Notes: a model not told the origin generated them from the sequence alone. Shown: positions 6,429 to 14,608, counted from the first letter of the stretch. The stretch is 22,594 bases of DNA from an uncultured Lachnospiraceae bacterium (GCA_910587085.1 CAJUMC010000052.1:1-22594); one strand, 5' to 3'. Translations and numbers: made by a program.

Positions 6429-8408
6429 ATGACAGCGACGATCGGAAGACTCTGGCAGATGAGCCTGCAGGCTTCGGCCCTTATTCTGATTATTCTGGCG
6501 GTACGTCCCTTGCTCAGAAGATATCCGAAAATTTACAGCTACGGACTCTGGCTGCTGGTCGGGATCGGCCTGCTGTGCCCCGTGATGCCGCGGTCACCCT
6601 TCAGCCTCCGGCCGGATATATCGGATGCCGTCTTTGCGCAGAACGACGGAAATCCTGCCAGAGTCTTCGGGCTTGTCTCCGGAGAAAATCAGAGGCCGGA
6701 AGGATCTGAGGAGCAGGAGCGGGGAACCGGCGGATTTTCCGGCACGGCATTGGGAAATGGAGAAGAAGCGAATTCCGCCGTCCTGGGAAACAGCCGCATG
6801 GATTATGATAGGGGGGACGGGCGCGGAGAAGGCGGGATGGATCGTGTGCTCCAGGTGCTGCGCGCCGTTTATCTGGCGGGAACTGCAGCGCTCTGCGCAT
6901 ACTATCTCGCGCAGTATCTGCGGCTGAGGCGGCGGATCGCGGCTGCGGTTCGGGAGAGCGGGAACATCTGGCTGTGTGAGGCAGTGAGCTCTCCGTTTGT
7001 GGTGGGGTTCTGGAGTCCGCGGATTCTGCTGCCTTACACATTGGGTGAGCCGGAAAAATCCCATATTCTGCGGCACGAGAAAACCCATATCCGGCACCGC
7101 GATCCGCTGGCGCGCCTGGCAGGCGCCGCGTGCCTCTGTCTGCACTGGTGGAATCCTCTTGTGTGGCTGGCGGTCCGCTGTATGGAGCAGGATATGGAGA
7201 TGTTCTGCGATGAGAGTACCTTGAAAAATGCGGATTTCGAAGAGCAGAGAGCATACTTGAGAACGCTGCTCTCCTGCGCCGAACGGCAGAGCGGCCTGGC
7301 CGCCGGTCTGGCATTCGGAGAGTCCAATACGGAAAGGCGGGTGGAAAATATTATGAAAAAACGAAAAAACAGCTGGATTGTCCTGTGCTGCGTTGCTGCG
7401 CTTGCAGTGTTCTGTGCGGCCGCGTTTCTTACGATACCGGGCAGGGCTGAGGCGGAAAATGCGCAGGGGCTGAAGGAGGCGCCGGTGTATTTCGGCGAGC
7501 TGGCCGCGGCGGACGGTGCAGTGTATGCCGCTTATTTTGACGATGAGCCGGGTGTTTCCCGGCTGCCGGTAGAAACGAATTTCTTTGCGGTATATCACGG
7601 GGAACTGTATTACGCTGCGGAGCGCGTCGGCACGGAAACCGGAGAGGCGGAGGAAGGGAAGCTGACCGTATACTGCTGCGGGCTTTCCGGCCAAGGCCAG
7701 CGCAGGGTTCTGGAGCTGCCGCAGGTTTATGCGGTCGGAAGAATGGCGCTTCAGGATGGTTATCTGTATTGCGATTATGTAAAGAGTATGGAAGATGCCG
7801 CTCCTACCGTTGTCAGGGTACGGATTTCGGGGGAGGAGCAGGCGGAGCACAGGCTCCCGGCGGAAACGGGATATCCGGCGTTTCTGGGCTTTGTCGGAGA
7901 CAGCATTTATTATTGCGTGAGAACAGACGACGGGGAGAGTATCTTTTACTGCTGTAATGCAGCCTCCGGCGAGACAGCCGAGCTTTACCGCTGCTTTGGC
8001 GGTTATCTGCAGGCATCTGCCGTCCGCGGAGATCGGCTTCTGCTGTGTCTGGAAGACAGCAGTGAATGCCGTCTGCTTGCTGTGAGCGCCGGAAATCCGG
8101 CGGAAGCGGTCAGCTTTGCACCGGACAGCTGCAGTCTGCTGTCCGGACAGGAGGCATACTGCACGATCGGCACGGCGCTCTATCGGCTGGACGAAAAGGA
8201 GGGAAAATTTCTCCGGATGGAGCTGGCCCTTCCGGAGAAAGTGGAAGTATCCGAAATCAGACTGTCCGGCGAGGAAGGAAAAATCCTGTACCTGACCGCC
8301 TTCGGCAAGATAACGGGGGAGCCGGATAACATGCGCAACACCTTCCTGATCAGGTACGATACAGCAAACAGCGGGAGCGAGCTGCTCCTGGCATATTACA
8401 CCCCGTAA
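6429..8408 (+). CDS. M56 (BlaR1/MecR1-like) membrane metallopeptidase with large extracytoplasmic domain
   Basis: The 659-aa protein starts at an ATG 7 bases after AGGAGG. It opens with two membrane helices (about 10-27 and 36-52), a low-complexity loop, and a further helix near 140-160. The peptidase region carries HEKTH at 216-220 followed by IRHRDPL, then a helix with WWNPLVW and the EMFCDE motif, as in M56 peptidases. A final membrane helix (about 315-337) leads to a C-terminal domain of about 320 residues, rich in beta strands, with repeated Y-x-x-x/C patterns suggesting a propeller. BlaR1 proper carries a penicillin-binding domain there instead. M56 proteins normally cleave a partner BlaI-type repressor after sensing a signal, but no such repressor gene is adjacent. 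The ligand is unknown. A terminator follows the stop. Confidence 0.82.
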   Translation: MTATIGRLWQMSLQASALILIILAVRPLLRRYPKIYSYGLWLLVGIGLLCPVMPRSPFSLRPDISDAVFAQNDGNPARVFGLVSGENQRPEGSEEQERGTGGFSGTALGNGEEANSAVLGNSRMDYDRGDGRGEGGMDRVLQVLRAVYLAGTAALCAYYLAQYLRLRRRIAAAVRESGNIWLCEAVSSPFVVGFWSPRILLPYTLGEPEKSHILRHEKTHIRHRDPLARLAGAACLCLHWWNPLVWLAVRCMEQDMEMFCDESTLKNADFEEQRAYLRTLLSCAERQSGLAAGLAFGESNTERRVENIMKKRKNSWIVLCCVAALAVFCAAAFLTIPGRAEAENAQGLKEAPVYFGELAAADGAVYAAYFDDEPGVSRLPVETNFFAVYHGELYYAAERVGTETGEAEEGKLTVYCCGLSGQGQRRVLELPQVYAVGRMALQDGYLYCDYVKSMEDAAPTVVRVRISGEEQAEHRLPAETGYPAFLGFVGDSIYYCVRTDDGESIFYCCNAASGETAELYRCFGGYLQASAVRGDRLLLCLEDSSECRLLAVSAGNPAEAVSFAPDSCSLLSGQEAYCTIGTALYRLDEKEGKFLRMELALPEKVEVSEIRLSGEEGKILYLTAFGKITGEPDNMRNTFLIRYDTANSGSELLLAYYTP

Positions 8409-8427
8409 TAACGGGGATGAAAGGCAG

Positions 8428-8463
8428 GGGAGTCCTTGAGCGTACGCAGGACTCCCTCCTTTT
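8428..8463 (+). terminator. Intrinsic terminator after the M56 gene
   Basis: A 9-bp stem (GGGAGTCCT 8428-8436, AGGACTCCC 8448-8456) with an 11-base loop is followed by TCCTTTT. It lies 20 bases after the stop codon. Confidence 0.8.
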
Positions 8464-8670
8464 GTGCGCGGGCAGAGAGTCTCTTGCCGTTGGCTGCAGC
8501 CATGGTAATTCCACTCCCTCTTTTTTTACACGGGGCAGAGAGATTTTGCCGTCCGGACGGTTAAGGACAGCAGAAAATTAAGCAGAATAAATGGAATTTT
8601 ATATGCGTTTGTGGTAAGATAGCGATGCCGGGTCATCCGGCAAATGAGATTCTATTCGGAGAAAATCAAT
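8464..8670. other. Non-coding stretch with a repeated hairpin-like motif
   Basis: No open gene is seen. A motif of about 19-20 bases, GGCAGAGAGTCTCTTGCCGT (8471-8490), recurs as GGCAGAGAGATTTTGCCGT (8534-8552); the first copy can fold on itself. A weak promoter-like TAAGAT with upstream TGG (8615-8620) lies about 50 bases before the epimerase remnant and may have served it. Confidence 0.4.
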
Positions 8671-8839
8671 ACGAAGAAAAGAATAAAAATTCTGGTAATC
8701 AGAGGCACGGTTTTCCGGCATAGGTACGGTAAATAAGCTTTTGGCAGAAGGTCATGAGATTGTGATCGCTGCAGGAGAAATGGTATCGGATGGACACGGC
8801 GGCAGGGTACAGGGAATTATCGGTGAAAATAACCAGTGA
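8671..8839 (+). pseudogene. NAD-dependent epimerase/dehydratase remnant
   Basis: Frame 1 from 8671 reads KKRIKILVIRGT, the start of a Rossmann-fold epimerase (usually KILVIGGTxF). After a one-base frameshift near 8708-8713, frame 2 reads FSGIGTVNKLLAEGHEIVIA and continues to a TGA at 8837-8839. Together they mirror the first 55 or so residues of NAD(P)-binding epimerase-like proteins, where GGTxFxGxxxVxxLLxxGHEV is the dinucleotide-binding motif. The start position is ACG where ATG would be expected, with a GGAGA ribosome site 10 bases upstream. A mutated start, a frameshift and loss of the remaining protein make this a clear decayed gene. The family call rests on the motif only. Confidence 0.7.
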
Positions 8840-8854
8840 AGCGGATACGAAGAG

Positions 8855-8897
8855 ATAGAGAAGCGAGTACGAGGAAATAGAAAAGCGAGCGTGAGGT
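8855..8897 (+). repeat. 21-nt tandem duplication
   Basis: ATAGAGAAGCGAGTACGAGGA (8855-8875) and a related copy (8877-8897) differ at 5 of 21 positions. They lie between the two decayed genes and provide part of the GAGGTG ribosome site of the GNAT remnant. Confidence 0.5.
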
Positions 8898-8903
8898 GAC
8901 AGT

Positions 8904-9101
8904 GTGGCAAACGAATCCATATCAGCGGAAACAGAAAGCAGATCAGCAGAAACAGAAAGACTGCTTTTAAGAAGAAACAGAAAAAATGATCTTCAGGATC
9001 TATTTGAATATCTGTCGGACGAGAAGGTTGTGGAATATGAACCATACAGGCCGATTTGGAAGGATACTTATGTGTATGCAAAGCTGAGCACTGACAGGTA
9101 G
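8904..9101 (+). pseudogene. Truncated GNAT (RimJ/RimL-type) acetyltransferase
   Basis: A GTG-started frame of 65 codons, with GAGGTG 5 bases upstream, reads SAETERLLLRRNRKNDLQDL and then YLSDEKVVEYEPYRP. This is the typical N-terminus of RimJ/RimL-like GNAT acetyltransferases (ETxRLxLR, then DLxxLFEYLSDPEVVxYEPYRP). It stops after YAKLSTDR, before any acetyl-CoA binding motif, at about one third of the usual 170-180 residues. The N-terminus contains an internal duplication from a 21-nt direct repeat (8921-8941 and 8942-8962). It cannot be an active acetyltransferase on its own; an inactive short peptide might still be made. Confidence 0.65.
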
Positions 9102-9137
9102 GAGAATTGCTGCGTCAGCAGAACGGAGGACTTTATC

Positions 9138-9827
9138 ATGGAAGAACGCAGTATGCGGATTATCGCACGCATCCGCGGCGGCTTTTCACAGAAATTCGGA
9201 ATTCCGCGGCAGAGCGGTCTGGTGGAGGAGGTGCGGTCGCGCGTTGTATTTGAAAAAGAGTTCCGGGATGCGAACGCGCTGTCGGGCATCGAGGGCTATT
9301 CCCATCTCTGGCTGATCTGGGAGTTTTCGGAAAATCTGGGGCGGGACTGGTCTCCGATGGTCAGACCGCCGCGGCTGGGCGGCAATACACGCGTCGGCGT
9401 ATTTGCAACCCGCTCGCCTTTCCGGCCCAATCCGGTCGGGCTTTCCTGCGTGCGGCTGCTCGGCATGGAAAAAACACGGACAGAGGGGACGGTGCTTTGG
9501 GTGGCCGGTGCTGATCTGCTGGACGGCACGCCGATCTACGATATCAAGCCGTATCTTGCCTATACGGACAGCCGCCCGGATGCATCGGGAGGTTTTTCGG
9601 ACGGGGTAAGGGACAAAAAGCTTTCGGTGATATTTCCGAAAGAACTGTTTGCGCTGCTTCCCGGGGAGCAGCGTGCTGCCGTGTGCAAAATTCTCGAAGG
9701 TGATCCGCGTCCGGGATATCAGGAGGAGCCGGAGCGGATATACGGAATGGAATACGGCGGCTTTGATATCCGCTTCCGGGTGCAGGAGGGAAAGCTTACG
9801 GTCTGTTCCGTTGAGAAAAAAGAGTGA
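9138..9827 (+). CDS. trmO: tRNA (N6-threonylcarbamoyladenosine(37)-N6)-methyltransferase TrmO
   Basis: The 229-aa protein (GGAGG 8 bases before the ATG) is a full-length TrmO/TsaA (YaeB, VirR-like) enzyme. It uses S-adenosylmethionine to methylate t6A37 in threonine tRNAs, giving m6t6A, which tunes decoding next to the anticodon. The family core is present: IARIRGGFSQKFGIPRQSGL at the N-terminus, LSGIEGYSHLWLIWEFS, RPPRLGGNTRVGVFATRSPF followed by RPNPVGLS, and DLLDGTPIYDIKPYLAYTD. The C-terminal part (about 150-229) is the family extension. It is flanked by decayed genes on the left and a transporter on the right, with no clear operon partner. Confidence 0.93.
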   Translation: MEERSMRIIARIRGGFSQKFGIPRQSGLVEEVRSRVVFEKEFRDANALSGIEGYSHLWLIWEFSENLGRDWSPMVRPPRLGGNTRVGVFATRSPFRPNPVGLSCVRLLGMEKTRTEGTVLWVAGADLLDGTPIYDIKPYLAYTDSRPDASGGFSDGVRDKKLSVIFPKELFALLPGEQRAAVCKILEGDPRPGYQEEPERIYGMEYGGFDIRFRVQEGKLTVCSVEKKE

Positions 9828-9945
9828 ATGAAAACCGGGTTTATGAAAGGAATTAAAATCAGCGGACGGATGAGCTTTGCATAAAAGCCGCGTTTTCTGA
9901 AAATACTGGCAGTATCCAGTAAATAATCAGGAGGCGGGTCTTATT

Positions 9946-10392
9946 ATGTCAGGAATTATTATAGCCATTTTGTCCGGTGTGATGATGAGCGTCCAGGGCG
10001 TGTTCAACACCGGCGTAACAAAGCAGACAAGTATATGGACAGCGGCGACCTTCGTTCAGCTGACCGCGCTGATCGTCAGCATCGGTGCGTGGTTTGTCGC
10101 AGGAGGACAGGCGCCGTTTTCCAGCCTGTTCCGCATCGAAGGAAAATACATGCTGCTCGGAGGAGTGATCGGCATCGCAATCACCTGGACGGTGATTCAG
10201 AGCGTTGCAAAGCTCGGCCCGGCAAAATCGGCGATGCTGATTGTCACCTCACAGCTGCTTGCAGCGTATCTGATCGAGCTGTTCGGCCTGTTCGGGATGG
10301 AAAAGGCAGAATTCCGAATCCGGAAGCTGGTCGCCATGGTGCTCGTGATCGGGGGAATTCTTCTGTTTCAGTGGTCCGGACAGGAAAGCTGA
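9946..10392 (+). CDS. DMT-superfamily transporter, YdcZ (DUF606) type
   Basis: The 148-aa product has about five hydrophobic segments (near 3-20, 32-52, 68-85, 92-112 and 125-143), the usual size of YdcZ/DUF606 half-length members of the drug/metabolite transporter superfamily. The N-terminus (SGIIIAILSGVMMSVQGVFN) and the GPAKSAMLIVTSQL segment fit the family. Such half-size proteins are thought to dimerise; substrates are mostly unknown. AGGAGG precedes the ATG. It appears to be monocistronic; the next promoter follows within 50 bases. Confidence 0.83.
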   Translation: MSGIIIAILSGVMMSVQGVFNTGVTKQTSIWTAATFVQLTALIVSIGAWFVAGGQAPFSSLFRIEGKYMLLGGVIGIAITWTVIQSVAKLGPAKSAMLIVTSQLLAAYLIELFGLFGMEKAEFRIRKLVAMVLVIGGILLFQWSGQES

Positions 10393-10440
10393 GGAATGCG
10401 GATGTAATAAATTATTCAGAATTTATATCGAAAAAAGCCC

Positions 10441-10469
10441 TTGTAATATAGCGTGCGATCCTGTACAAT
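10441..10469 (+). promoter_or_regulatory. Promoter of the comEA-comEC gene run
   Basis: TTGTAA (10441-10446) and TACAAT (10464-10469) are spaced by 17 bases. Transcription would start near 10476, about 55 bases before the GTG start of comEA. Confidence 0.65.
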
Positions 10470-10531
10470 AGTACTGGATTGTATTGAGGGTACAGTTCGG
10501 GGAAGCGCCTGGAAAGGATGGGTGTTTCTCT

Positions 10532-11305
10532 GTGATAAAAAAGAAAAAAATGTGGAAAGCGGTGATTTCCGCTTTATTTGTTGTGCTTGCCGGCACACTG
10601 TATGCGTGCGGGGAAAACAGCCGCGCGGGGATTGAGCTGCGCGAGTGGGAGAATGCTTTTGGAGAACCAACCCCCGAGCTGTCTTTGACTGCGCCCGAAG
10701 GGCAGGAACGGGATATTGCCGTTTTGATACCGTCGGGCGGGCAGAGCGGTGGCAATCGCACTGGACTGGAAAATGCGGGGCAAACTGGCCCGGGGAGTGC
10801 GCCGGCGCCGACGGCCGTGCCCGCGCTTTGCTATGTCCATGTTTGCGGCGCGGTAAAGCGGCCGGGGGTTTATGCCCTGCCGGAGAATTCCCGCGCGGCG
10901 GATGCGATCGCCGCGGCCGGCGGGCTTGCGGAGGATGCGGCAGGCCATTATCTGAATCAGGCTCGGAAAATAGCGGACGGAGAGCGGATTTATGTGCCCG
11001 ATGTCAAAGAGGCGGAACGCTTGGCAGAAGCTGGGCGTACTCTGTATGAGGAGGCAGGCGGCGCCGGGACTTCCCGTACCCCGGGAGAGCAGGCTGTACT
11101 TCCGGTAAATATCAATACGGCGACAAAGGAACAGCTGATGGGGCTCAACGGGATCGGCGCGGCCCGCGCGGAGGCGATTCTGGCTTATCGCAGGGAGTAT
11201 GGGAGTTTTCGAACCTGTGAGGATTTGATGAAGGTTGACGGAATTAAGGAAGCTATGTTTCAGAAGCTTTGCGGATACATAACGGTTGGAGATAACGGTT
11301 CCTGA
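10532..11305 (+). CDS. comEA: ComEA family DNA-binding protein (SLBB + helix-hairpin-helix)
   Basis: From the GTG at 10532 the protein has 257 residues. ComEA binds incoming double-stranded DNA outside the membrane and hands it to the ComEC channel. A basic N-terminus and hydrophobic segment (residues 7-25) end in LYAC, a plausible membrane anchor or weak lipobox (Cys26). After a Pro/Gly-rich linker comes an SLBB domain (CYVHVCGAVKRPGVY, then the AIAAAGGL motif). The C-terminal tandem HhH DNA-binding motifs follow (VNINTATKEQLMGLNGIGAA, GSFRTCEDLMKVDGI). I chose the GTG because AGGATGG lies 11 bases upstream; an in-frame TTG at 10484 and an ATG at 10550 are alternatives. It leads a + strand run ending in comEC. 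Confidence 0.9.
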   Translation: MIKKKKMWKAVISALFVVLAGTLYACGENSRAGIELREWENAFGEPTPELSLTAPEGQERDIAVLIPSGGQSGGNRTGLENAGQTGPGSAPAPTAVPALCYVHVCGAVKRPGVYALPENSRAADAIAAAGGLAEDAAGHYLNQARKIADGERIYVPDVKEAERLAEAGRTLYEEAGGAGTSRTPGEQAVLPVNINTATKEQLMGLNGIGAARAEAILAYRREYGSFRTCEDLMKVDGIKEAMFQKLCGYITVGDNGS

Positions 11306-11333
11306 GAGGGAAATCGGGAAAGGGAGGTTTGCG

Positions 11334-12038
11334 GTGAGCAAGAGAGTTCTTGTGGTGGATGACGAAAAGCTGATTGTGAAAGGGATACGGTTCAGCCTGG
11401 AGCAGGACGGCATGGAAGTGGACTGTGCCTACGACGGGGAGGAGGCGCTTCAGGCGGCGCAGAAAAAGGAATATGATGTGATGCTGCTGGATGTGATGCT
11501 GCCGAAGCTCGGCGGCTTTGAGGTATGCCAGCAGATCCGCGAGTTTTCCGATCTGCCGATTATCATGCTTACCGCCAAGGGGGACGATATGGACAAGATT
11601 CTCGGGCTGGAGTACGGTGCGGACGATTATATTACAAAGCCGTTCAATATTCTGGAAGTCAAGGCGAGAATCAAGGCGATTCTGCGCCGGAACGACAAGA
11701 AGAATACGGACGGGGAGAAATCCCGGAAGGAGAGCCCGGTGCTGGAGTACGACGAGCTCAAGCTGGATCAGGAGAGCCGGCGCGTTTACATCCGCGGGCG
11801 CGAGATAAATCTGACCGCAAAAGAATATGATCTTTTGGTGCTTTTGCTGCTGAATCCAAATAAAGTGTACGGAAGAGAAAGCCTCCTGAATCTTGTCTGG
11901 GGCTATGATTATCCGGGAGATGTCCGCACGGTGGACGTACATATCCGGAGGCTGCGCGAAAAGATTGAGGACAATCCGAGCGAGCCGAGGTATGTTCACA
12001 CGAAGTGGGGCGTCGGCTACTATTTCCAGGCAGGCTGA
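11334..12038 (+). CDS. OmpR/PhoB-family response regulator
   Basis: The 234-aa protein starts at a GTG 6 bases after AGGGAGG; an upstream in-frame ATG at 11286 would overlap comEA and lacks a good site. The receiver domain (1-115) has the acidic pocket Asp9/Asp10, phospho-acceptor Asp53 (LLDVMLP), Thr80 and Lys102 (TKPF). The C-terminal winged helix (about 130-230) has the recognition features LTAKEYDLLVLLLLNPNKV, DVRTVDVHIRRLREKIE and a terminal GVGYYF. It begins 28 bases after comEA and 10 bases before the kinase gene, forming a two-component pair. Targets are not visible; its place between comEA and comEC hints at envelope or competence control. Confidence 0.93.
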   Translation: MSKRVLVVDDEKLIVKGIRFSLEQDGMEVDCAYDGEEALQAAQKKEYDVMLLDVMLPKLGGFEVCQQIREFSDLPIIMLTAKGDDMDKILGLEYGADDYITKPFNILEVKARIKAILRRNDKKNTDGEKSRKESPVLEYDELKLDQESRRVYIRGREINLTAKEYDLLVLLLLNPNKVYGRESLLNLVWGYDYPGDVRTVDVHIRRLREKIEDNPSEPRYVHTKWGVGYYFQAG

Positions 12039-12048
12039 GGGGGAGTCG

Positions 12049-13491
12049 GTGAAGAGGGGAACAGGAAGATTAAAACAGAAGCTGAAGCAGTTCCGCAGCA
12101 TGCGCATAAGTCTGTTTCTGCTTTTGATAACTGTTGCGGGACTGGCGCTGGCTGGCGTGACGGCGGGAACGCTGCTTGTGTACCGGCAGCAGCTGCTTTC
12201 CGGCAGAACCGGGGAGCTGCAGGAGTACGCATATGCGCTTTCCAACCGGATATCCGCGTCCGGTTTTCCGTCCGTGCAGGGGGCGCCGCTCAGCTCCGAG
12301 CTGGCGGCTGCGGCAAATATTTTTGACGGCAGAATTATTGTGGTGGACGGCAATCTCAAAGTGGTTTCCGACACCTTCAATTACGAGGTTGGCAAAACGC
12401 TGATCTCAAGGAATGTGATCGAGTGCATCCGCGGAATCAGCGGGCAGCGCGTGGCGAAAGGTGCAGGTTATGTGGAGCTCACGCTTCCGGTGTCGCAGAG
12501 CGACGGAAAGGAAAATGCCGGCGCTGTCATTCTCCGGGCGTCCCTCGAGGGGGAAAACGCGGGCTTTGAGCGTGTGGAAGCCTGGATGCTGGCGTTTGAT
12601 GCCGTGCTGATGTGTGCGGTCGGAGTTGCGGCATTCTACGCGTCCGGCGGGATGGTAAAGCCGTTCAAAGCGATTATTGCTTCCATTCAGCATGTGACGG
12701 ACGGCTATATGGAGGATGTGGTGTCAATCCGCGGTTTCAACGAAGTGGAGAGAATTTCGGATTCGTTCAACGAAATGCTCCGTCAGATGAAAAAGGTGGA
12801 GGAGTCGAGGCAGGAATTTGTATCCAATGTGTCCCATGAGCTGAAAACCCCCATGACGTCGATGAAAGTACTTGCGGACTCTCTGATTGCCCAGGAGGAC
12901 GCACCGGTTGAAATGTACCGGGAATTTCTTGAGGATATCAACGACGAAATCGAGCGGGAAAACAAAATTATCAACGATCTGCTTTCGCTCGTGCGGCTCG
13001 GCAGAAAAAACGGGGAGATGCATATTGCGCAGGTCAGCATCAACGAGCTTCTTGAAATAATTCTGCGCCGCATCAAACCGCTGGCGCAGCAGCGCAATAT
13101 CGAGCTTGTATTTGAGAGTTTCCGGCCGGTGCTGGCAACCGTGGACGAGGTCAAGCTGTCACTCGCTCTCTCCAATCTGATCGAGAACGCAGTGAAATAC
13201 AATGTGGACGAGGGAAATGTACGGGTATCGCTCAACGCCGACCATAAATATTTTTATGTGACCGTGGCGGATTCCGGGATCGGAATACCGGAGGCGGCCC
13301 AGCCGTTCGTATTTGACCGGTTTTACCGCGTGGACAAGGCGCGCTCCCGCGAAACGGGGGGAACCGGACTCGGGCTCGCTATTACAAAAAGTGTGATTCT
13401 GCGGCATAAGGGGACGATCAAGCTGTACAGCCGGGAGAACGAGGGCACCACTTTTACGGTGCGCATCCCGCTCAGCTATATTCCGGACTGA
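12049..13491 (+). CDS. Sensor histidine kinase (HAMP, HisKA, HATPase)
   Basis: The GTG at 12049 (GAGGGGGAG just upstream, 10 bases after the regulator's stop) gives 480 residues. A first membrane helix lies at about 20-43, an extracytoplasmic sensor of about 130 residues follows, and a second helix is near 180-203. Then come a HAMP-like linker (about 204-255), the H-box FVSNVSHELKTP with phospho-His263, the N-box (NLIENAVKYN), G1 (DSGIGIP), F-box (FDRFYRVDKAR) and G2 (GGTGLGLAI). This is the PhoR/WalK-like architecture without an obvious PAS domain. It should phosphorylate the response regulator encoded just before it. The signal is unknown. Confidence 0.93.
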   Translation: MKRGTGRLKQKLKQFRSMRISLFLLLITVAGLALAGVTAGTLLVYRQQLLSGRTGELQEYAYALSNRISASGFPSVQGAPLSSELAAAANIFDGRIIVVDGNLKVVSDTFNYEVGKTLISRNVIECIRGISGQRVAKGAGYVELTLPVSQSDGKENAGAVILRASLEGENAGFERVEAWMLAFDAVLMCAVGVAAFYASGGMVKPFKAIIASIQHVTDGYMEDVVSIRGFNEVERISDSFNEMLRQMKKVEESRQEFVSNVSHELKTPMTSMKVLADSLIAQEDAPVEMYREFLEDINDEIERENKIINDLLSLVRLGRKNGEMHIAQVSINELLEIILRRIKPLAQQRNIELVFESFRPVLATVDEVKLSLALSNLIENAVKYNVDEGNVRVSLNADHKYFYVTVADSGIGIPEAAQPFVFDRFYRVDKARSRETGGTGLGLAITKSVILRHKGTIKLYSRENEGTTFTVRIPLSYIPD

Positions 13492-13564
13492 GGCAGAGCG
13501 GCGAAGGAGGTTCGTTTTCCGGCTCTCCGGCGGGAAATCATGACTGGTTTCCGGAGGAGATGGT

Positions 13565-13690
13565 ATGTCTGCTGTGGGACGAAGCGCGGCCGGGGATAAT
13601 AAAGGAAAAAGGAAATTAAAGGGAATTATAAAAATTAAAGGAAGCTTCAGCGGATGGCTGTGCCGCCTGAGCGGCGGAATGAGAGGATAA
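13565..13690 (+). CDS. Possible 41-aa basic small protein
   Basis: A 42-codon frame begins at an ATG preceded by GGAGGAGATGGT and ends in TAA directly abutting the ATG of the GerMN gene (13691). The peptide is rich in Lys, Arg and Gly with a short hydrophobic centre (GIIKIKGSFSGWL). I recognise no family. The ribosome site and the tight junction favour translation, perhaps for coupling to the next gene; the composition and lack of homologue recognition argue caution. Confidence 0.3.
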   Translation: MSAVGRSAAGDNKGKRKLKGIIKIKGSFSGWLCRLSGGMRG

Positions 13691-14608
13691 ATGAAAGGAC
13701 GAATACGGATTGCAGCGGGCGTGCTCTGTTTTCTGGCGGCGGCCGGCTGCGGGAAAAAACAGGGGCTCGAGACGGCGGGCGGTAAGCTGTATTTTCTGAA
13801 CGAGGCGGAAACCCAGCTGGTAAGCGAGAGCTACGAGCCGAAGGCGACATTCCGGGAGGCTCAGGTGCAGGAATATGTGGAGGCGCTCGCCAGGGAGCCG
13901 CAGCAGCGCGGCTGCAAAAGGCTGCTGCCGGACAATGTCGCACTGCTCGATTATTCCTTCGGCGAGGCGGGGCAGCTGATTCTCAATTTTGATGCGAATT
14001 ACAGCGCGCTTTCCGGAATTACGGAAATCCTGATCCGGGCGGCGCTGGTCAAAACCTTCTGCCAGATCGAGGGCGTTGACTATGTTGAATTTTACGTCAA
14101 CGGCATTCCCTGTATGAGCGGGGATGTGCCGGTCGGGCTGATGAAGGCGGAGGATTTTATTGATGAAAATATGTACGGACAGGTTGCGAATATCTCCGTA
14201 TTTTTTGCGAATGAGGATGGCACGGCCCTGCTCGAATCGCATCGCCGTGTCAGCTACAGCACGAGCATTTCCATGGAACAGCTGGTGATTGAGCAGCTGC
14301 TGGAGGGCCCTGTGCAGGAGGAGATTCAGGCCGGGATGAGCCGGACGATGCCGGAGGGAACGGAGCTGATCAAGGTCAGCACAAAGGACGGCGTCTGCTA
14401 TGTGGATCTGAACGAAGATTTTCTGGAGAAGCCGGAGGGAGTTTCCGAGGAGGTTGTTGTCTACGCGGTGGTTAATTCCCTGGTCGAGCTGCCGAATATC
14501 AACAAGGTGCAGCTGCGCATCGGAGGCGAGACAAAAAAAGCATATCAGTCCGTTCCGCTCGCGGAAATGCTGGAGAGGAATCTGAACCTGATTGAAACGG
14601 AAAACTGA
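13691..14608 (+). CDS. GerMN-domain lipoprotein
   Basis: The 305-aa product begins with a lipoprotein signal peptide (lipobox LAAAGC, Cys20), so it is predicted to be anchored outside the membrane. Two GerMN-type repeats follow, about 45-150 and 165-290. The second shows the typical EQLVIEQLLEGP, then GTELIKVSTKDGVCYVDLNEDF and the VVVYAVVNSLVELPNINKVQ stretch. GerM of Bacillus subtilis acts in spore formation and germination; many clostridial GerMN lipoproteins sit beside two-component systems and have no established role. A GAGAGGAT site precedes the ATG. Its position after the kinase suggests a link to envelope sensing or spore development, but that is inference. Confidence 0.87.
   Translation: MKGRIRIAAGVLCFLAAAGCGKKQGLETAGGKLYFLNEAETQLVSESYEPKATFREAQVQEYVEALAREPQQRGCKRLLPDNVALLDYSFGEAGQLILNFDANYSALSGITEILIRAALVKTFCQIEGVDYVEFYVNGIPCMSGDVPVGLMKAEDFIDENMYGQVANISVFFANEDGTALLESHRRVSYSTSISMEQLVIEQLLEGPVQEEIQAGMSRTMPEGTELIKVSTKDGVCYVDLNEDFLEKPEGVSEEVVVYAVVNSLVELPNINKVQLRIGGETKKAYQSVPLAEMLERNLNLIETEN

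Noticed and set aside
6250..6432. 60-aa frame just before the M56 gene, in the place of a BlaI repressor
   Set aside because: It runs through the promoter and operator, lacks a ribosome site and shows no winged-helix motif, so it is not the missing repressor.
6594..7850. 418-aa frame on the - strand
   Set aside because: It is antisense to the M56 peptidase, whose HEKTH and membrane helices fix the true strand.
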